The translations under genes and the position numbers were made by a program. From the NCBI GenBank assembly GCA_031216755.1, contig JARUHG010000002.1, positions 372,001 to 436,000 of the forward strand: a DNA stretch of 64,000 nucleotides. The letters are read 5' to 3'. Positions 44,048-53,077 of the stretch are shown in pieces (within the stretch, counting starts at the first letter, position 1; each line of letters starts with the position of its first letter). Below the pieces are notes generated by a model. The model was not told the origin of the DNA, searched no databases, and was given only the letters and a program-made list of their open reading frames with translations. The stretch is from Lysobacter arvi. GTDB taxonomy: Bacteria > Pseudomonadota > Gammaproteobacteria > Xanthomonadales > Xanthomonadaceae.

Positions 44048-45076
44048 TCACAGCCATTTGGCGCGCCGCAACAACGCGTAGAGCACGACGCAGACCAGGC
44101 CCACCAGCACGATCAGGGCCGGATAGCTCCACCGGCCCTCCAGCTCGGGCATGTGCGCGAAGTTCATGCCGTACCAGCTGGTGATGAGGGTCGGCGCGGC
44201 CAGCAGCGCCGCCCAGCCGGCCAGCCGTTTGACGACCTCGCCCTGGTGGATCGTCACGAGCGACAAATTCACGCTCATCGCCGCGGTGAGCATCTCCCGC
44301 AACGTGTCGGTCGTCTCGTTCAGACGCACGGCGTGGTCGAGCACGTCGCGGAAGTAGAGCTGGCTCTCCTCGTCGATGAGCCCGGTACGCGCGCGCGTGA
44401 GCTGGCCCAGGATGTCCTGCAGCGGCGCGACCGCCATGCGAAGCCGGGTGAGTTCGCGCTTGAGGTCGTACAGGTGCTTCACCGTCTCGCTGCGGAACTC
44501 CTCGGCGAAGATGTCCTGCTCCAGCTCGTTCAGGTCCTGGCTGAATTCCTGCACGATCGGCTGGAAGTTGTCGACGATGAGATCGAGCACGGTGTACAGC
44601 GCGGCGCCGGGCCCGTGCGCGAGATCGTCCGCGTCGCGCTCGAAACGCGCGCGGGCCGGCGCATAGCTCGTCGACGCGCCATGCCGCACCGTCACCAGGT
44701 AGCGCGGTCCGACGAAGATGTGCGTCTCGCCGAAGCGGATGTGGCTGTCCACGCTCTGCGCCGTGTGGACGACGATGAAGAGCGAGTTGCCGTACGTCTC
44801 GATCTTGGGTCGCTGGTGCGCGTTGCGCGCGTCCTCGATGGCGAGGTCGTGCAGGCAGAATTCTTCCTGCAGCTTGGTCAGGATCGCGTCTTCCGGCTCG
44901 TACAGCCCGACCCAGACGAAGGTGTCGTCGTCCTTCGCCAGCACGTCGCTGATTTCGTCGAGGCCGATCTCGCGCCGCTTGCCGCCGCGATCGTAGGCGG
45001 CGCAATTGACCACGCATTGCGGCAGGTCGAGGCGATGGGCTTGCGTAGTCGGCGGAACGGGGGAGGGCGTGCTCAT
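44048..45076 (-). CDS. corA: CorA-type magnesium/cobalt transporter
   Basis: A 342-residue CorA family channel. The large cytoplasmic N-terminal domain ends in a long helix, and two C-terminal membrane segments follow. The pore signature GMNFAHMPEL lies near residue 295, where most members have GMN followed by MPEL. It forms a pentamer that carries Mg2+ or Co2+ inward. The start at 45076 (MSTPSPVPP) is preferred over 45112. The DUF4105 gene upstream on the same strand ends 41 bases away; cotranscription is possible. Confidence 0.93.
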   Translation of the reverse strand: MSTPSPVPPTTQAHRLDLPQCVVNCAAYDRGGKRREIGLDEISDVLAKDDDTFVWVGLYEPEDAILTKLQEEFCLHDLAIEDARNAHQRPKIETYGNSLFIVVHTAQSVDSHIRFGETHIFVGPRYLVTVRHGASTSYAPARARFERDADDLAHGPGAALYTVLDLIVDNFQPIVQEFSQDLNELEQDIFAEEFRSETVKHLYDLKRELTRLRMAVAPLQDILGQLTRARTGLIDEESQLYFRDVLDHAVRLNETTDTLREMLTAAMSVNLSLVTIHQGEVVKRLAGWAALLAAPTLITSWYGMNFAHMPELEGRWSYPALIVLVGLVCVVLYALLRRAKWL

Positions 45077-45116
45077 GCGCGAATCCTGCGCCCGGCACGC
45101 CCGCCGCGGCAAGCCT

Positions 45117-46304
45117 CTAGCGCCGTGCGCGGAAGGCCTGCAGAAGACCCAGGTGGATCGGCAGCAGCAACGCGATCCAGTGCACGTTGCGCTGCGGCGC
45201 CACCGGCAGCCAGTACACGAACAGCGACACCACCGCGCCCAGTGCGATCACCGCGAGCACGCCGCGGAAGATGCGGCCCGGATCGCGACCGCGCAGCGCG
45301 CGCACCGCGCCGGGGATCAGCAGCCAGCACAGGGGGCTGAGCAGGAGCAGGTTCGCATTGGCCCACGCGTAGGTGTGCTGCGTTCCGAACCAGAGGAACA
45401 GCATCAGCGCGCCGAGCACGCCGGCGAGGATCCAGAACGGCAGCGCGATGGCGGCGACCACGCGCGGGCGCGCGCGTCCGAGCATCGCCACGACGATGCC
45501 GATCGCGACGCCTGCCAGCGCCCACGGCCACCAGCGCACCGGGCCGTCCTGCGGCTCGGGCGCAAGCCGATGGGGCAGGATCTGCTGTTCCTGCAGCACG
45601 AGCGGGCGCCGGTCGGTGTTCTTCACTTCGCGCAGCGCGGCGGCCAGGCGCATGGGCACGTAGGACTCGCGCCAGACCGGCATCGGCTGGTCGGCGGACG
45701 GACCCAGGCCGATGTCGAAACCCAGCCACATCCACCAGGCCGGCGACGCCAGGCGCACGGCTTCGCTGCGCGCGGTGGAGCCGTGCGAACGCCCTTCGAT
45801 CTGTCGGCGCAGGCCGCCGTCGAGCACGCGGTCGAGCGCGTCGCGCACGCGCGTGGAGCAGTTGTCGTCGAAATATTCGTACTTGTAGAACGCGTTCTCC
45901 GGCTTCGCGTTCTCGGCGAGGGCGGCGGCGAGCTCGACGGCTTCTTCGTCTCGCAGGTCGAGCCACTGGATGCTCACGCCGCGGCCTTCCTCGCGGTACT
46001 GCATGAGGTCCTGGTCGAACGGCAGCGCCGCCAGGCGGTAGCGCATGTCGCCCCGGACGAAGCGGCCGACGAAATCCTTCTCGGTCGGATCGAAGAAGCC
46101 GAAGTTGTAGGAGATCGCGTCTCCCGTGTCGGGATCGACCACGACGATCGCGTTATGGCCGAAACGTTCGAAGAAAATCTCGCCCGGCTGCATCGTCGCC
46201 ACGCCGATCCGCGGCACGGCGGCGAGCGCGGGCAGGGCGACGAACGCCAGCAGCAGGAGAATCGACGCCAGAGCGCGGCGCAGCGCACGCAACTTACGCG
46301 TCAC
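45117..46304 (-). CDS. DUF4105 membrane protein
   Basis: A 395-residue envelope protein. After a signal or anchor (RALASILLLLAFVALPALA) comes a DUF4105 domain: GEIFFERFGHNAIVVVDP, YNFGFFDP, and the conserved YFDDNCSTRVRDALD with a Cys near residue 160, which resembles a papain-like (NlpC-type) nucleophile region. The C-terminal 130 residues hold about five membrane segments. Function is unknown. No ATG exists near the signal peptide; GTG at 46304 is chosen and overlaps the corC stop by 11 bases. The gene closes the ybeZ-ybeY-corC cluster. Confidence 0.8.
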   Translation of the reverse strand: MTRKLRALRRALASILLLLAFVALPALAAVPRIGVATMQPGEIFFERFGHNAIVVVDPDTGDAISYNFGFFDPTEKDFVGRFVRGDMRYRLAALPFDQDLMQYREEGRGVSIQWLDLRDEEAVELAAALAENAKPENAFYKYEYFDDNCSTRVRDALDRVLDGGLRRQIEGRSHGSTARSEAVRLASPAWWMWLGFDIGLGPSADQPMPVWRESYVPMRLAAALREVKNTDRRPLVLQEQQILPHRLAPEPQDGPVRWWPWALAGVAIGIVVAMLGRARPRVVAAIALPFWILAGVLGALMLFLWFGTQHTYAWANANLLLLSPLCWLLIPGAVRALRGRDPGRIFRGVLAVIALGAVVSLFVYWLPVAPQRNVHWIALLLPIHLGLLQAFRARR

Positions 46305-47190
46305 CCAGCACCCCGACGTGGAAGGCGTGCACGCGGCGCGCGTCGGCGCCGGAAACGCGGAACACGAACCGTCCCAGCGTGAGCTCCTCGCCGGCTTCGG
46401 GCAGGTGGCCGATGGCCGCCGTGACCAGGCCGCCGATGGTGTCGTACTCGTCGTCGTCGAAGTCGGCACCGAAGCGCTCGTTGAAGTCGGAAATCGGCGT
46501 CAGCGCGTCCACGACGAACTGGCCGTCGGCCTGCGCGGCGATCAACGCGTTCGGATCCTCTGCGTCGTCGTGTTCGTCGTCGATCTCGCCGACGATCTGC
46601 TCCAGCACGTCCTCGATCGTGACCAGCCCGGCCACGCCGCCGTGCTCGTCGATGACGATCGCCATGTGGTTGCGCGACTGGCGGAACTCGCGCAGCAGCA
46701 CGTTCAGGCGCTTGGATTCGGGAATCAGCACCGCCGGACGCAGCAGTTCGTGGATGCTGCCCGGACCGTTGTCGGCGACCACGCCGCGCAGCAGGTCCTT
46801 GGCCAGCAGCACGCCGAGGATCTCGTCCTTGTCCTCGCCATGCACCGGGAAGCGCGAATGGCCGGATTCGACCACCTGCTTCATGAGATCGAGGAATTTC
46901 GCGTCCGCCGGCAGCGACACCATCTGCGAGCGCGGGATCATCACGTCGCCGACCGTGAGGTCGGACACCGCGATGGCGCCTTCCATCATGCGGAGCGTGT
47001 CGGCGGCGATCAGCCCGTCGGCCTGCGCGTCGCGCAGCAGTTCGACGAGGTCTTCGCGGGTGGTCGGTTCGCCGGAAAGCGCCGAGCTGATGCGTTCGAG
47101 CCAGGAACGGGGTTTTTCGTGCCCGCGCCGGTCGGCGCGTTTTTCCTGGTGGTCGGGCGAATGGAAACTACTACTGTCGTCCTCGGACAT
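46294..47190 (-). CDS. corC: CorC/HlyC-family CBS-domain protein
   Basis: A 298-residue cytoplasmic protein like E. coli YbeX/CorC. It has an N-terminal acidic/charged region, a pair of CBS domains (VGDVMIPRSQMVSLPADA, then GHSRFPV and HMAIVIDEHGGVAGLVTIEDVLEQIVGEI), and a C-terminal CorC_HlyC domain ending FRVSGADARRVHAF. It lacks the DUF21 membrane part. Such proteins are linked to magnesium/cobalt efflux and ribosome-related functions. It lies downstream of ybeZ and ybeY, the standard order, and a corA gene is close by. Confidence 0.93.
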   Translation of the reverse strand: MSEDDSSSFHSPDHQEKRADRRGHEKPRSWLERISSALSGEPTTREDLVELLRDAQADGLIAADTLRMMEGAIAVSDLTVGDVMIPRSQMVSLPADAKFLDLMKQVVESGHSRFPVHGEDKDEILGVLLAKDLLRGVVADNGPGSIHELLRPAVLIPESKRLNVLLREFRQSRNHMAIVIDEHGGVAGLVTIEDVLEQIVGEIDDEHDDAEDPNALIAAQADGQFVVDALTPISDFNERFGADFDDDEYDTIGGLVTAAIGHLPEAGEELTLGRFVFRVSGADARRVHAFHVGVLGDA

Positions 47191-47307
47191 TGCGATTAGT
47201 CAGGCGCCCCGGGGGGATGGGGGACGTCCGGGGGAGTCTAGCGCGGATGGGCGTCGGGCGCTTGGCGGGCCCGGCCGGGCGCGGGGCCTCGCCGACATGC
47301 GGCGCGA

Positions 47308-47787
47308 TCACTCGCGGTAGGGGTCCTCGATGCCCAGCCTGGCGAGGATTTCCCGCTCCAGTTGTTCCATGCAGACCGCTTCCTTCTCGTCCTCGTGGTC
47401 CCACCCCAGCAGGTGCAACACGCCGTGCACGGTGAGGTGCGCGTAGTGGGCGGCCAGGGGCTTCTTCTGCTCCTTGGCCTCGCGCGCGACCACCGGCGCG
47501 CAGATCACCAGGTCGCCCAGCAGCGGCATCTTCACGCCTTCGGGCAGGCCTTCAGGCAGTTCGGCCGGGAAGCTGAGCACGTTGGTCGCGTAGTCCTTGC
47601 CGCGATAGTGGTGGTTGAGCGCGCGGCCTTCCTTGGTACCGACGATGCGGATGGCGAGGTCGGCTTCGCGGATGCGGCTGTCCAGCGCCGCCGCCACCCA
47701 CTTCCGGAAGCTCACCGCGGAGGGGACGCCGGTGCGCGGCACCGCATAGTTGATGACGACGTCGAGACGGATCGGGCCCTTGGTCAT
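47308..47787 (-). CDS. ybeY: Endoribonuclease YbeY
   Basis: A 159-residue YbeY. The zinc-binding motif is seen in [15 protein letters not shown] (three His), followed by [13 protein letters not shown]. The upstream [17 protein letters not shown] is also invariant in the family. YbeY is needed for 16S rRNA 3' end maturation and ribosome quality control. It starts 8 bases after the phoH-like stop, in the conserved ybeZ-ybeY-corC order. Confidence 0.96.
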   Translation of the reverse strand: MTKGPIRLDVVINYAVPRTGVPSAVSFRKWVAAALDSRIREADLAIRIVGTKEGRALNHHYRGKDYATNVLSFPAELPEGLPEGVKMPLLGDLVICAPVVAREAKEQKKPLAAHYAHLTVHGVLHLLGWDHEDEKEAVCMEQLEREILARLGIEDPYRE

Positions 47788-47795
47788 GGGATCGC

Positions 47796-48779
47796 TCAGG
47801 CGGACGGGCCGGTCGCCGCGTCCTTCGCGTCGCGGGCGTCGTAGGCATTGACGATGCGGGCCACCAGCGGATGGCGTACCACGTCGCGCGATTCGAAGAA
47901 GGTGAAGCTGATGCCGTTGACGTTTCGCAGCACGTCCAGCGCGTCCTTCAGCCCGGACTTCTGGTGGCGCGGAAGATCGATCTGGGTGAGATCGCCGGTG
48001 ACCACGGCCGTGCTGCCGTAGCCGATGCGGGTCAGGAACATCTTCATCTGTTCGATGGTCGTGTTCTGCGCCTCGTCGAGAATCACATACGCGTCGTTAA
48101 GCGTGCGTCCGCGCATGTAGGCCAGCGGCGCGATCTCAATGACGTTCTTCTCCAGCAGCTTGACCACCTTTTCGACGCCGAGCATTTCGTACAACGCGTC
48201 GTACAGCGGGCGCAGGTAGGGATCGACCTTCTGGGTCAGGTCGCCGGGCAGGAACCCGAGCTTCTCGCCGGCCTCCACGGCCGGCCGCACCAGGACCAGC
48301 CGCTGCACGCGTGCCTCGTTCAAGGCTTCGACCGCGCTGGCGACCGCGAGGAACGTCTTGCCCGTGCCGGCCGGACCGATGCCGAAGTTGATGTCGTGGG
48401 TGGCGATCGCGTGCAGGTACTTGGCCTGGTTCGCGCCGCGGCCGCGAATGGTGCCGCGCTTGACGCGAATGGCCACTTCCTGCGGCTCGATGTCGTCGTT
48501 GGCCACCGCGTCGGCGTCGATCTCGGTCAGGCGCAGGTGGATCGCCGGTTCCGTGAGCGTCTCTTCGGCGGCGTCGCGCCACAGGTCACGCAGCAGTCGC
48601 TCCGCCTTGCCGACCGCGTCCTGCGGGCCGACGACGCGGAAGATGTTGCCGCGGTTGGCGATTTCCACGCCCAGGCGCAGTTCGATCATGCGCAGGTGGC
48701 CGTCGAAGGGGCCGCTGAGGTTGGCCAGGCGCTCGGTTTCCGCCGGCTCGAGGACGAATTCGGACGTGGTTGGGGACAT
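47796..48779 (-). CDS. ybeZ: PhoH-family ATPase (YbeZ)
   Basis: A 327-residue cytoplasmic ATPase. A KH-like N-terminal region precedes the Walker A motif [11 protein letters not shown] near residue 135; Walker B is [10 protein letters not shown], and [21 protein letters not shown] follows. PhoH-like YbeZ partners YbeY in rRNA processing. The start at 48779 (MSPTTSEF) is selected over an upstream frame extension to 48860 that is Arg/Ser-rich. First gene of the ybeZ-ybeY-corC-DUF4105 cluster. Confidence 0.95.
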   Translation of the reverse strand: MSPTTSEFVLEPAETERLANLSGPFDGHLRMIELRLGVEIANRGNIFRVVGPQDAVGKAERLLRDLWRDAAEETLTEPAIHLRLTEIDADAVANDDIEPQEVAIRVKRGTIRGRGANQAKYLHAIATHDINFGIGPAGTGKTFLAVASAVEALNEARVQRLVLVRPAVEAGEKLGFLPGDLTQKVDPYLRPLYDALYEMLGVEKVVKLLEKNVIEIAPLAYMRGRTLNDAYVILDEAQNTTIEQMKMFLTRIGYGSTAVVTGDLTQIDLPRHQKSGLKDALDVLRNVNGISFTFFESRDVVRHPLVARIVNAYDARDAKDAATGPSA

Positions 48780-48864
48780 CGTGATGGATCGGTTCCGTGG
48801 GGGAGTGCGCGAACTCGCGCCGGAGTCCACAAGCTTGCGCCCGCAGGTGTCATTTTTCAAAGAA

Positions 48865-49128
48865 TCACGGACGCGCGTCGCGATGGCGTCGATGCGCCGC
48901 GACGGCGCGCGCGATCCAGATCAGGCCGATGGCGGCAAGCGCCAGCGAGCCCCACAGCCAGATGTGCATCACCGCATCGGCGAATACCTGCGCATCGCGC
49001 GCGTAGCGCATCCACCAGCGCAGCAGGCCCAGCGCGCCGAGTGCGAGGAACCACAAGCCGAGCGCGCAACGCTGCAGGAGGGGCGACCCAATCATCGGGG
49101 GCGGTCCGCTGGGGGAGGCGTCCATCAT
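48865..49128 (-). CDS. Small membrane protein, unknown function
   Basis: An 87-residue protein with two hydrophobic segments (about residues 21-38 and 55-73) separated by RYARDAQVF, and an Arg/His-rich C-terminus (AAHRRHRDARP). I do not recognise a family. ATG 49128 or the in-frame ATG 49092 (MIGSPLLQ) may be the start. It lies 85 bases upstream of ybeZ on the same strand and head-to-head with the tetR gene. Codon use and membrane pattern make it credible. Confidence 0.55.
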   Translation of the reverse strand: MMDASPSGPPPMIGSPLLQRCALGLWFLALGALGLLRWWMRYARDAQVFADAVMHIWLWGSLALAAIGLIWIARAVAAHRRHRDARP

Positions 49129-49219
49129 GGCCGAGCCCGCCGCGAAGCGCCTGTCGTGATCGCGCCGTCCGCGGCCTTGGCGGAGTGGTCCGACCGTTCG
49201 TCGGGACGGGGTTGCGAAC

Positions 49220-49241
49220 TAATTAATCGGACAATTAAATA
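49220..49241. promoter_or_regulatory. AT-rich palindromic operator candidate upstream of tetR
   Basis: A 22-base imperfect palindrome (16 of 22 positions symmetric by my count) with TTAAT near one end and ATTAA near the other, standing out in GC-rich DNA. It ends 6 bases before the tetR ATG and could be both the operator for self-repression and part of the promoter. Confidence 0.55.
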
Positions 49242-49247
49242 AGCTCC

Positions 49248-49979
49248 ATGAGCATCCCCTCGACACACGGCCGCCGCAAGGCGGGCAAGCGCGCCACCGC
49301 CGAACCGGCCGAACCCTCCGGACGCGCCGGACGCGCCGGCGCCCGTGCGCCGGGCCGTTCGCCCGGACGTCCCGGCGCTGACGGCCCGGACCTGCGCGAA
49401 CGGCTCCTCGACGCGGCCATTGCCTGCTTCGTGCGTGAGGGCATCGCCGCGACCTCGCTGCGCACCATCGCGTCGGAAGCGGGCGTCACGCCGGCGCTGC
49501 TGCACTATTACTTCGGCGACAAGTCGCAGCTGCAGGACGCGGTCATCGGCGAACGCGTGCTTCCGGCCTTCCAAGCGTTGCGTGAGCCGGTCGCTGCGGC
49601 CGGCGACGACGTGGCCGAACTGGTGGCCGCCTTCGTCAACGGCGTAGGCCGCGTGGTGGCGGCGCATCCCTGGCTCCCGCCGCTGTGGGTGCGCGAGGTG
49701 CTGTGCGAGGGCGGCGCGCTGCGCGACCTGCTGTTCGAGCGCATCGGCCCGCAGTTGCCGCAGATGATGACCGCGCGCTTCGCGCAGGCGCAGGCGCGTG
49801 GCGAGATCAACGAAGACCTCGATCCGCGGCTGCTGATGGTGTCGCTGGTCGGCCTCACGCTGTTTCCGGCGGCCGGTGCGCCGATCTGGCGACGCCTGCT
49901 GCAGGCGGACGACCTGGATTTCGACGCGCTGCGCCGGCACACGCTGGCGCTGCTCGATCGCGGCCTGGGAATGGAGTGA
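49248..49979 (+). CDS. TetR/AcrR-family regulator (CecR-like)
   Basis: A 243-residue regulator. After an unusual 45-residue Arg/Ala/Gly/Pro-rich tail, the helix-turn-helix reads LLDAAIACFVREGIAATSLRTIASEAGVTPALLHYYFGDKS. The C-terminal ligand domain (LPPLWVREVLCEGG, RRLLQADDLDFDALRRHTLALLDRGL) resembles the CecR/YbiH type. It heads an efflux operon and should repress it until a toxic ligand binds. The palindrome at 49220-49241 is a likely target. The adaptor gene follows after 4 bases. Confidence 0.88.
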   Translation: MSIPSTHGRRKAGKRATAEPAEPSGRAGRAGARAPGRSPGRPGADGPDLRERLLDAAIACFVREGIAATSLRTIASEAGVTPALLHYYFGDKSQLQDAVIGERVLPAFQALREPVAAAGDDVAELVAAFVNGVGRVVAAHPWLPPLWVREVLCEGGALRDLLFERIGPQLPQMMTARFAQAQARGEINEDLDPRLLMVSLVGLTLFPAAGAPIWRRLLQADDLDFDALRRHTLALLDRGLGME

Positions 49980-49983
49980 CGCC

Positions 49984-50931
49984 ATGAACGTTCGAGTCGG
50001 TTTTCTCGCGGTGGCGCTGGTGCTGACCGCATGCCGGGACGATGCGCCGCAGGCGCTGGGCACGCTGGAGTGGGATCGCATCGCACTGCCGGCGCCGGCA
50101 TCGGAAAAGATCGTGCGCATCGACGTGCGCGAAGGCCAGCGCGTGAAGGCCGGCGCGCCACTGCTGCAGCTGGAAGTCACGCGAACGCAGGCGCAGTTGC
50201 AGGCGCTGCAGGCGCAGGCGCAGCAGGCAGGCGAAGCGCTGGAGGAACTCGAACACGGCCCGCGCAGCGAGCAGATCGCACAGGCGCGCGCCAACCTCGC
50301 CGCGGCGCAGGCCGCGGCCGCCGATGCGCGCGCCTACTACGCGCGCCTGCAACCGCTTGGACGACAGCAACTCGTGGCGGCGTCGGAGGTCGATCGCGCG
50401 CGTGCCGCGGCCGGAACGGCCGACGGACAGGTCCGCGCCGCGCAGGCTGCACTGCTCGAACTCGAACGCGGCACGCGCGCCGAACAGATCGCGCAGGGCC
50501 GTTCCGCCGTCGCGGCCGCACAGGCGCAGGCCGCCAGCCAGTCCGCGACGCTGCGCCGGCTGGACGTCACCGCGCCGCGCGCAGGCGTGGTCGACAGCCT
50601 GCCGTACCGGCTCGGCGACGAAGCGCCGGTCGGCGCCCCTCTGGCCGTGATGCTCGTGGGCGATCGTCCGTACGCCCGCATCTACGTGCCCGAACCGATC
50701 CGCGCGAACGTCAAGGTCGGCGATGCCGCGCGGGTGTTCCTGAGTGGACGCGACGCCGCGTTGCAGGGCCGGGTCCGCATGATCCGCAGCGAGCCGAGTT
50801 TCACGCCGTACTACGCGCTCATCGGCGAGGACGCCGCGCGCCTGAGCTACCTGGCCGAAGTCGAGATCACCGGCGACACGGGTGGCGAACTGCCGGCCGG
50901 CGTGCCGGTGCGGGTGGAATTCGCGCGATGA
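49984..50931 (+). CDS. HlyD-family periplasmic adaptor, lipoprotein-like
   Basis: A 315-residue membrane-fusion protein. The N-terminus MNVRVGFLAVALVLTAC has a lipobox (LTAC), so it may be lipid-anchored rather than spanning the membrane as in YbhG. Split lipoyl halves (VREGQRVKAGAPLLQLE and VTAPRAGVVDSLPYRLGDEAPVG) flank a long coiled coil with repeated EQIAQ-type heptads. It links the ABC pump to the outer membrane channel. The stop overlaps the ATPase start (ATGA). Confidence 0.9.
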   Translation: MNVRVGFLAVALVLTACRDDAPQALGTLEWDRIALPAPASEKIVRIDVREGQRVKAGAPLLQLEVTRTQAQLQALQAQAQQAGEALEELEHGPRSEQIAQARANLAAAQAAAADARAYYARLQPLGRQQLVAASEVDRARAAAGTADGQVRAAQAALLELERGTRAEQIAQGRSAVAAAQAQAASQSATLRRLDVTAPRAGVVDSLPYRLGDEAPVGAPLAVMLVGDRPYARIYVPEPIRANVKVGDAARVFLSGRDAALQGRVRMIRSEPSFTPYYALIGEDAARLSYLAEVEITGDTGGELPAGVPVRVEFAR

Positions 50932-51893
50932 GCGCGCCCGGCGATGCCGCCACGGAACTGGCGATCCGCGCGCACGGGTTGACGAAGCGGTTCGGCGCGC
51001 TGGTCGCCGTCGATCGCGTCGACCTCCGCGTGCCGCGCGCGAACGTGTACGGCTTCCTCGGTCCGAACGGCTCGGGCAAGACCACCACCATCCGCATGCT
51101 CTGCGGCCTGCTCACGCCGAGCGAAGGCGAAGTCGAGGTGTTGGGCCTGCGCATCCCGGAACAGGCCGAGGAACTGCGCCGCCGCATCGGCTACATGACG
51201 CAGAAGTTCTCGCTCTTCGAAGACCTGACCGTGCGCGAGAATCTGGAATTCCTGGCCTCGGTGCAGGACATCCCGCGCGCCCCGGCGGCACGACGCATCG
51301 ACGAGCTCGTCGAGCAGTACCACTTCGCCGATCGCCAGAAGCAGCTCGCCGGCACGATGAGCGGCGGGCAGAAGCAGCGCCTGGCGCTGGCCGGCGCGGT
51401 GGTCCAGAAGCCCGAGCTGCTGTTCCTCGACGAACCCACCAGCGCCGTGGACCCCGAGTCGCGTCGCGATTTCTGGGAGAAGCTGTTCGACCTGGCCGAC
51501 GCCGGCACGACGATCCTGGTGTCCACGCACTACATGGACGAAGCCGAGCGCTGCCACCGCATCGCGATCCTGGATCGTGGCGCGCTCGTCGCCGACGGCA
51601 CGCCGGACGAGCTCACCCGCGCGCTCGCCGGACGCACGCTGGAAGTGATGGCCGCGCAGCCGCGTCGCGCGCAGAAGCTCTTGCTGGACGTGCCCGGCGT
51701 GCTCAGCGTGGCGCAGATCGGCAACGCGTTGCGCGTGCTCAACGATGCCAACGGCGATGCGGCCGCGCGCGTGAAGCAGGCGCTCGCCGCGGCAGGACTG
51801 GAGGCGGACGTCTCCGCTTCGCCGCCGAACCTGGAGGACGTGTTCGTCTCGTCCACGCGCGGTCGCGACGACGCGGCGGAGAAGGCCGCATGA
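50928..51893 (+). CDS. ABC transporter ATP-binding protein
   Basis: A 321-residue ATPase with one nucleotide-binding domain: Walker A GPNGSGKTTT near residue 45, the signature MSGGQKQRLALAGA, Walker B LLFLDEPTSAVDP, and the switch His in STHYMDEAE. A C-terminal extension of about 90 residues (VLSVAQIGNALRVL) is like those of DrrA/YbhF types. E. coli YbhF has two such domains in one chain; here there is only one. Overlaps the adaptor upstream and the permease downstream by four bases each. Confidence 0.93.
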   Translation: MSAPGDAATELAIRAHGLTKRFGALVAVDRVDLRVPRANVYGFLGPNGSGKTTTIRMLCGLLTPSEGEVEVLGLRIPEQAEELRRRIGYMTQKFSLFEDLTVRENLEFLASVQDIPRAPAARRIDELVEQYHFADRQKQLAGTMSGGQKQRLALAGAVVQKPELLFLDEPTSAVDPESRRDFWEKLFDLADAGTTILVSTHYMDEAERCHRIAILDRGALVADGTPDELTRALAGRTLEVMAAQPRRAQKLLLDVPGVLSVAQIGNALRVLNDANGDAAARVKQALAAAGLEADVSASPPNLEDVFVSSTRGRDDAAEKAA

Positions 51894-53005
51894 ACCTGCG
51901 CCGGCTTTTCGCGATCGTGACCAAGGAGCTGCGCCAGATGCGCCGCGACCGCATCACGCTGGCGATGATCGTCGGCATTCCGGTAATGCAGCTCGTTCTG
52001 TTCGGATACGCGATCAACCTCAACCTGCGTGGCCTGGACACGGGCATTGCCGACCAGTCCAACACCGCGGCCTCGCGTGCGCTGGTGATGGACATGGTCG
52101 CCACCGGCGTGATCGCGCCCACGGTCAGCGCCACCTCGCCGCAGGCGCTGATGGAAAGCCTGCGGCGCGGCGAGATCAGCATCGGCGTGGTGATCCCGCC
52201 GGATTTCGAACGGCGCCGCTTCGAAGGGCGCGAAGCCGTGCAGGTGCTGGTCGACGGCAGCGACACGGTCGTGCAGAGCGCGGCCGTGCAGCTGGCGCAG
52301 CTGCCGCTCAACCCGCAGCCCACCCACAACCTGCGCAGCGGCAGCGGCGTCGGGCAGGCCGCGCCGGGGCAGGTGAGCGTGGTGAGTTTCTACAATCCGC
52401 AGCGGCGCTCGGCGATCAACATCGTGCCGGGCCTCATCGGCGTGATCCTCACGATGACGATGGTGCTGTTCACCGGCGTGGCGATCGTGCGCGAACGCGA
52501 ACGCGGCAACATGGAGCTGCTCATCGCCACGCCGCTGTCGAGCTCGGAGCTGATGATCGGAAAGGTGCTGCCGTACGCGGCCATCGGCCTGATCCAGACG
52601 AGCGTGATCCTGGTGCTGGGCGTGTGGCTGTTCGACGTGCCGATCCGCGGCAGCCTGATCGACGTGTACCTCGCCGCGGTGCTGCTGATCCTGGCGAACC
52701 TCACGCTCGGCCTGCTGATCTCGACCAAGGCGCAGTCGCAGTTCCAGGCGATGCAGATGACGTTCTTCGTCTTCCTTCCGTCGATCCTGCTGTCTGGTTT
52801 CATGTTCCCGTTCGCGGGCATGCCCAGGATCGTGCAGTGGCTGGCCGAGGTGCTCCCGCTCACGCATTTCCTGCGCCTGATCCGCGGCATCATGCTGCGC
52901 GGCGCCGGACTGCTCGAACTGTGGCCCGACGTGCTGGCGCTGCTCGCGTTCATCGCGGTGATGATGACGCTGGCGATCTCGCGCTTCCGGAAGCGGCTCG
53001 ACTGA
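51890..53005 (+). CDS. ABC-2 type transporter permease
   Basis: A 371-residue ABC-2 permease like YbhS/YhiH. One N-terminal membrane segment (LAMIVGIPVMQLVLFGYAIN) is followed by a periplasmic domain of about 140 residues (DTGIADQSNTAASRALV), then five membrane segments with the conserved REREAGTxE-type RERERGNMELLIATPLS. It should pair as a homodimer since no second permease gene follows. Together with the adaptor and ATPase it forms a drug or envelope-stress efflux pump. No outer membrane partner is encoded nearby. Confidence 0.92.
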   Translation: MNLRRLFAIVTKELRQMRRDRITLAMIVGIPVMQLVLFGYAINLNLRGLDTGIADQSNTAASRALVMDMVATGVIAPTVSATSPQALMESLRRGEISIGVVIPPDFERRRFEGREAVQVLVDGSDTVVQSAAVQLAQLPLNPQPTHNLRSGSGVGQAAPGQVSVVSFYNPQRRSAINIVPGLIGVILTMTMVLFTGVAIVRERERGNMELLIATPLSSSELMIGKVLPYAAIGLIQTSVILVLGVWLFDVPIRGSLIDVYLAAVLLILANLTLGLLISTKAQSQFQAMQMTFFVFLPSILLSGFMFPFAGMPRIVQWLAEVLPLTHFLRLIRGIMLRGAGLLELWPDVLALLAFIAVMMTLAISRFRKRLD

Positions 53006-53077
53006 CCGCACGCAGCACTTGCCACGACCGGCGCGATTGCGCACAGTCCGGACACTTTCGGACATGCGGGGGCGGGG

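Noticed and set aside
41793..44081. 762-codon plus-strand open frame
   Set aside because: Antisense shadow of cstA, rich in His/Arg/Asp, with no start signal or homology pattern.
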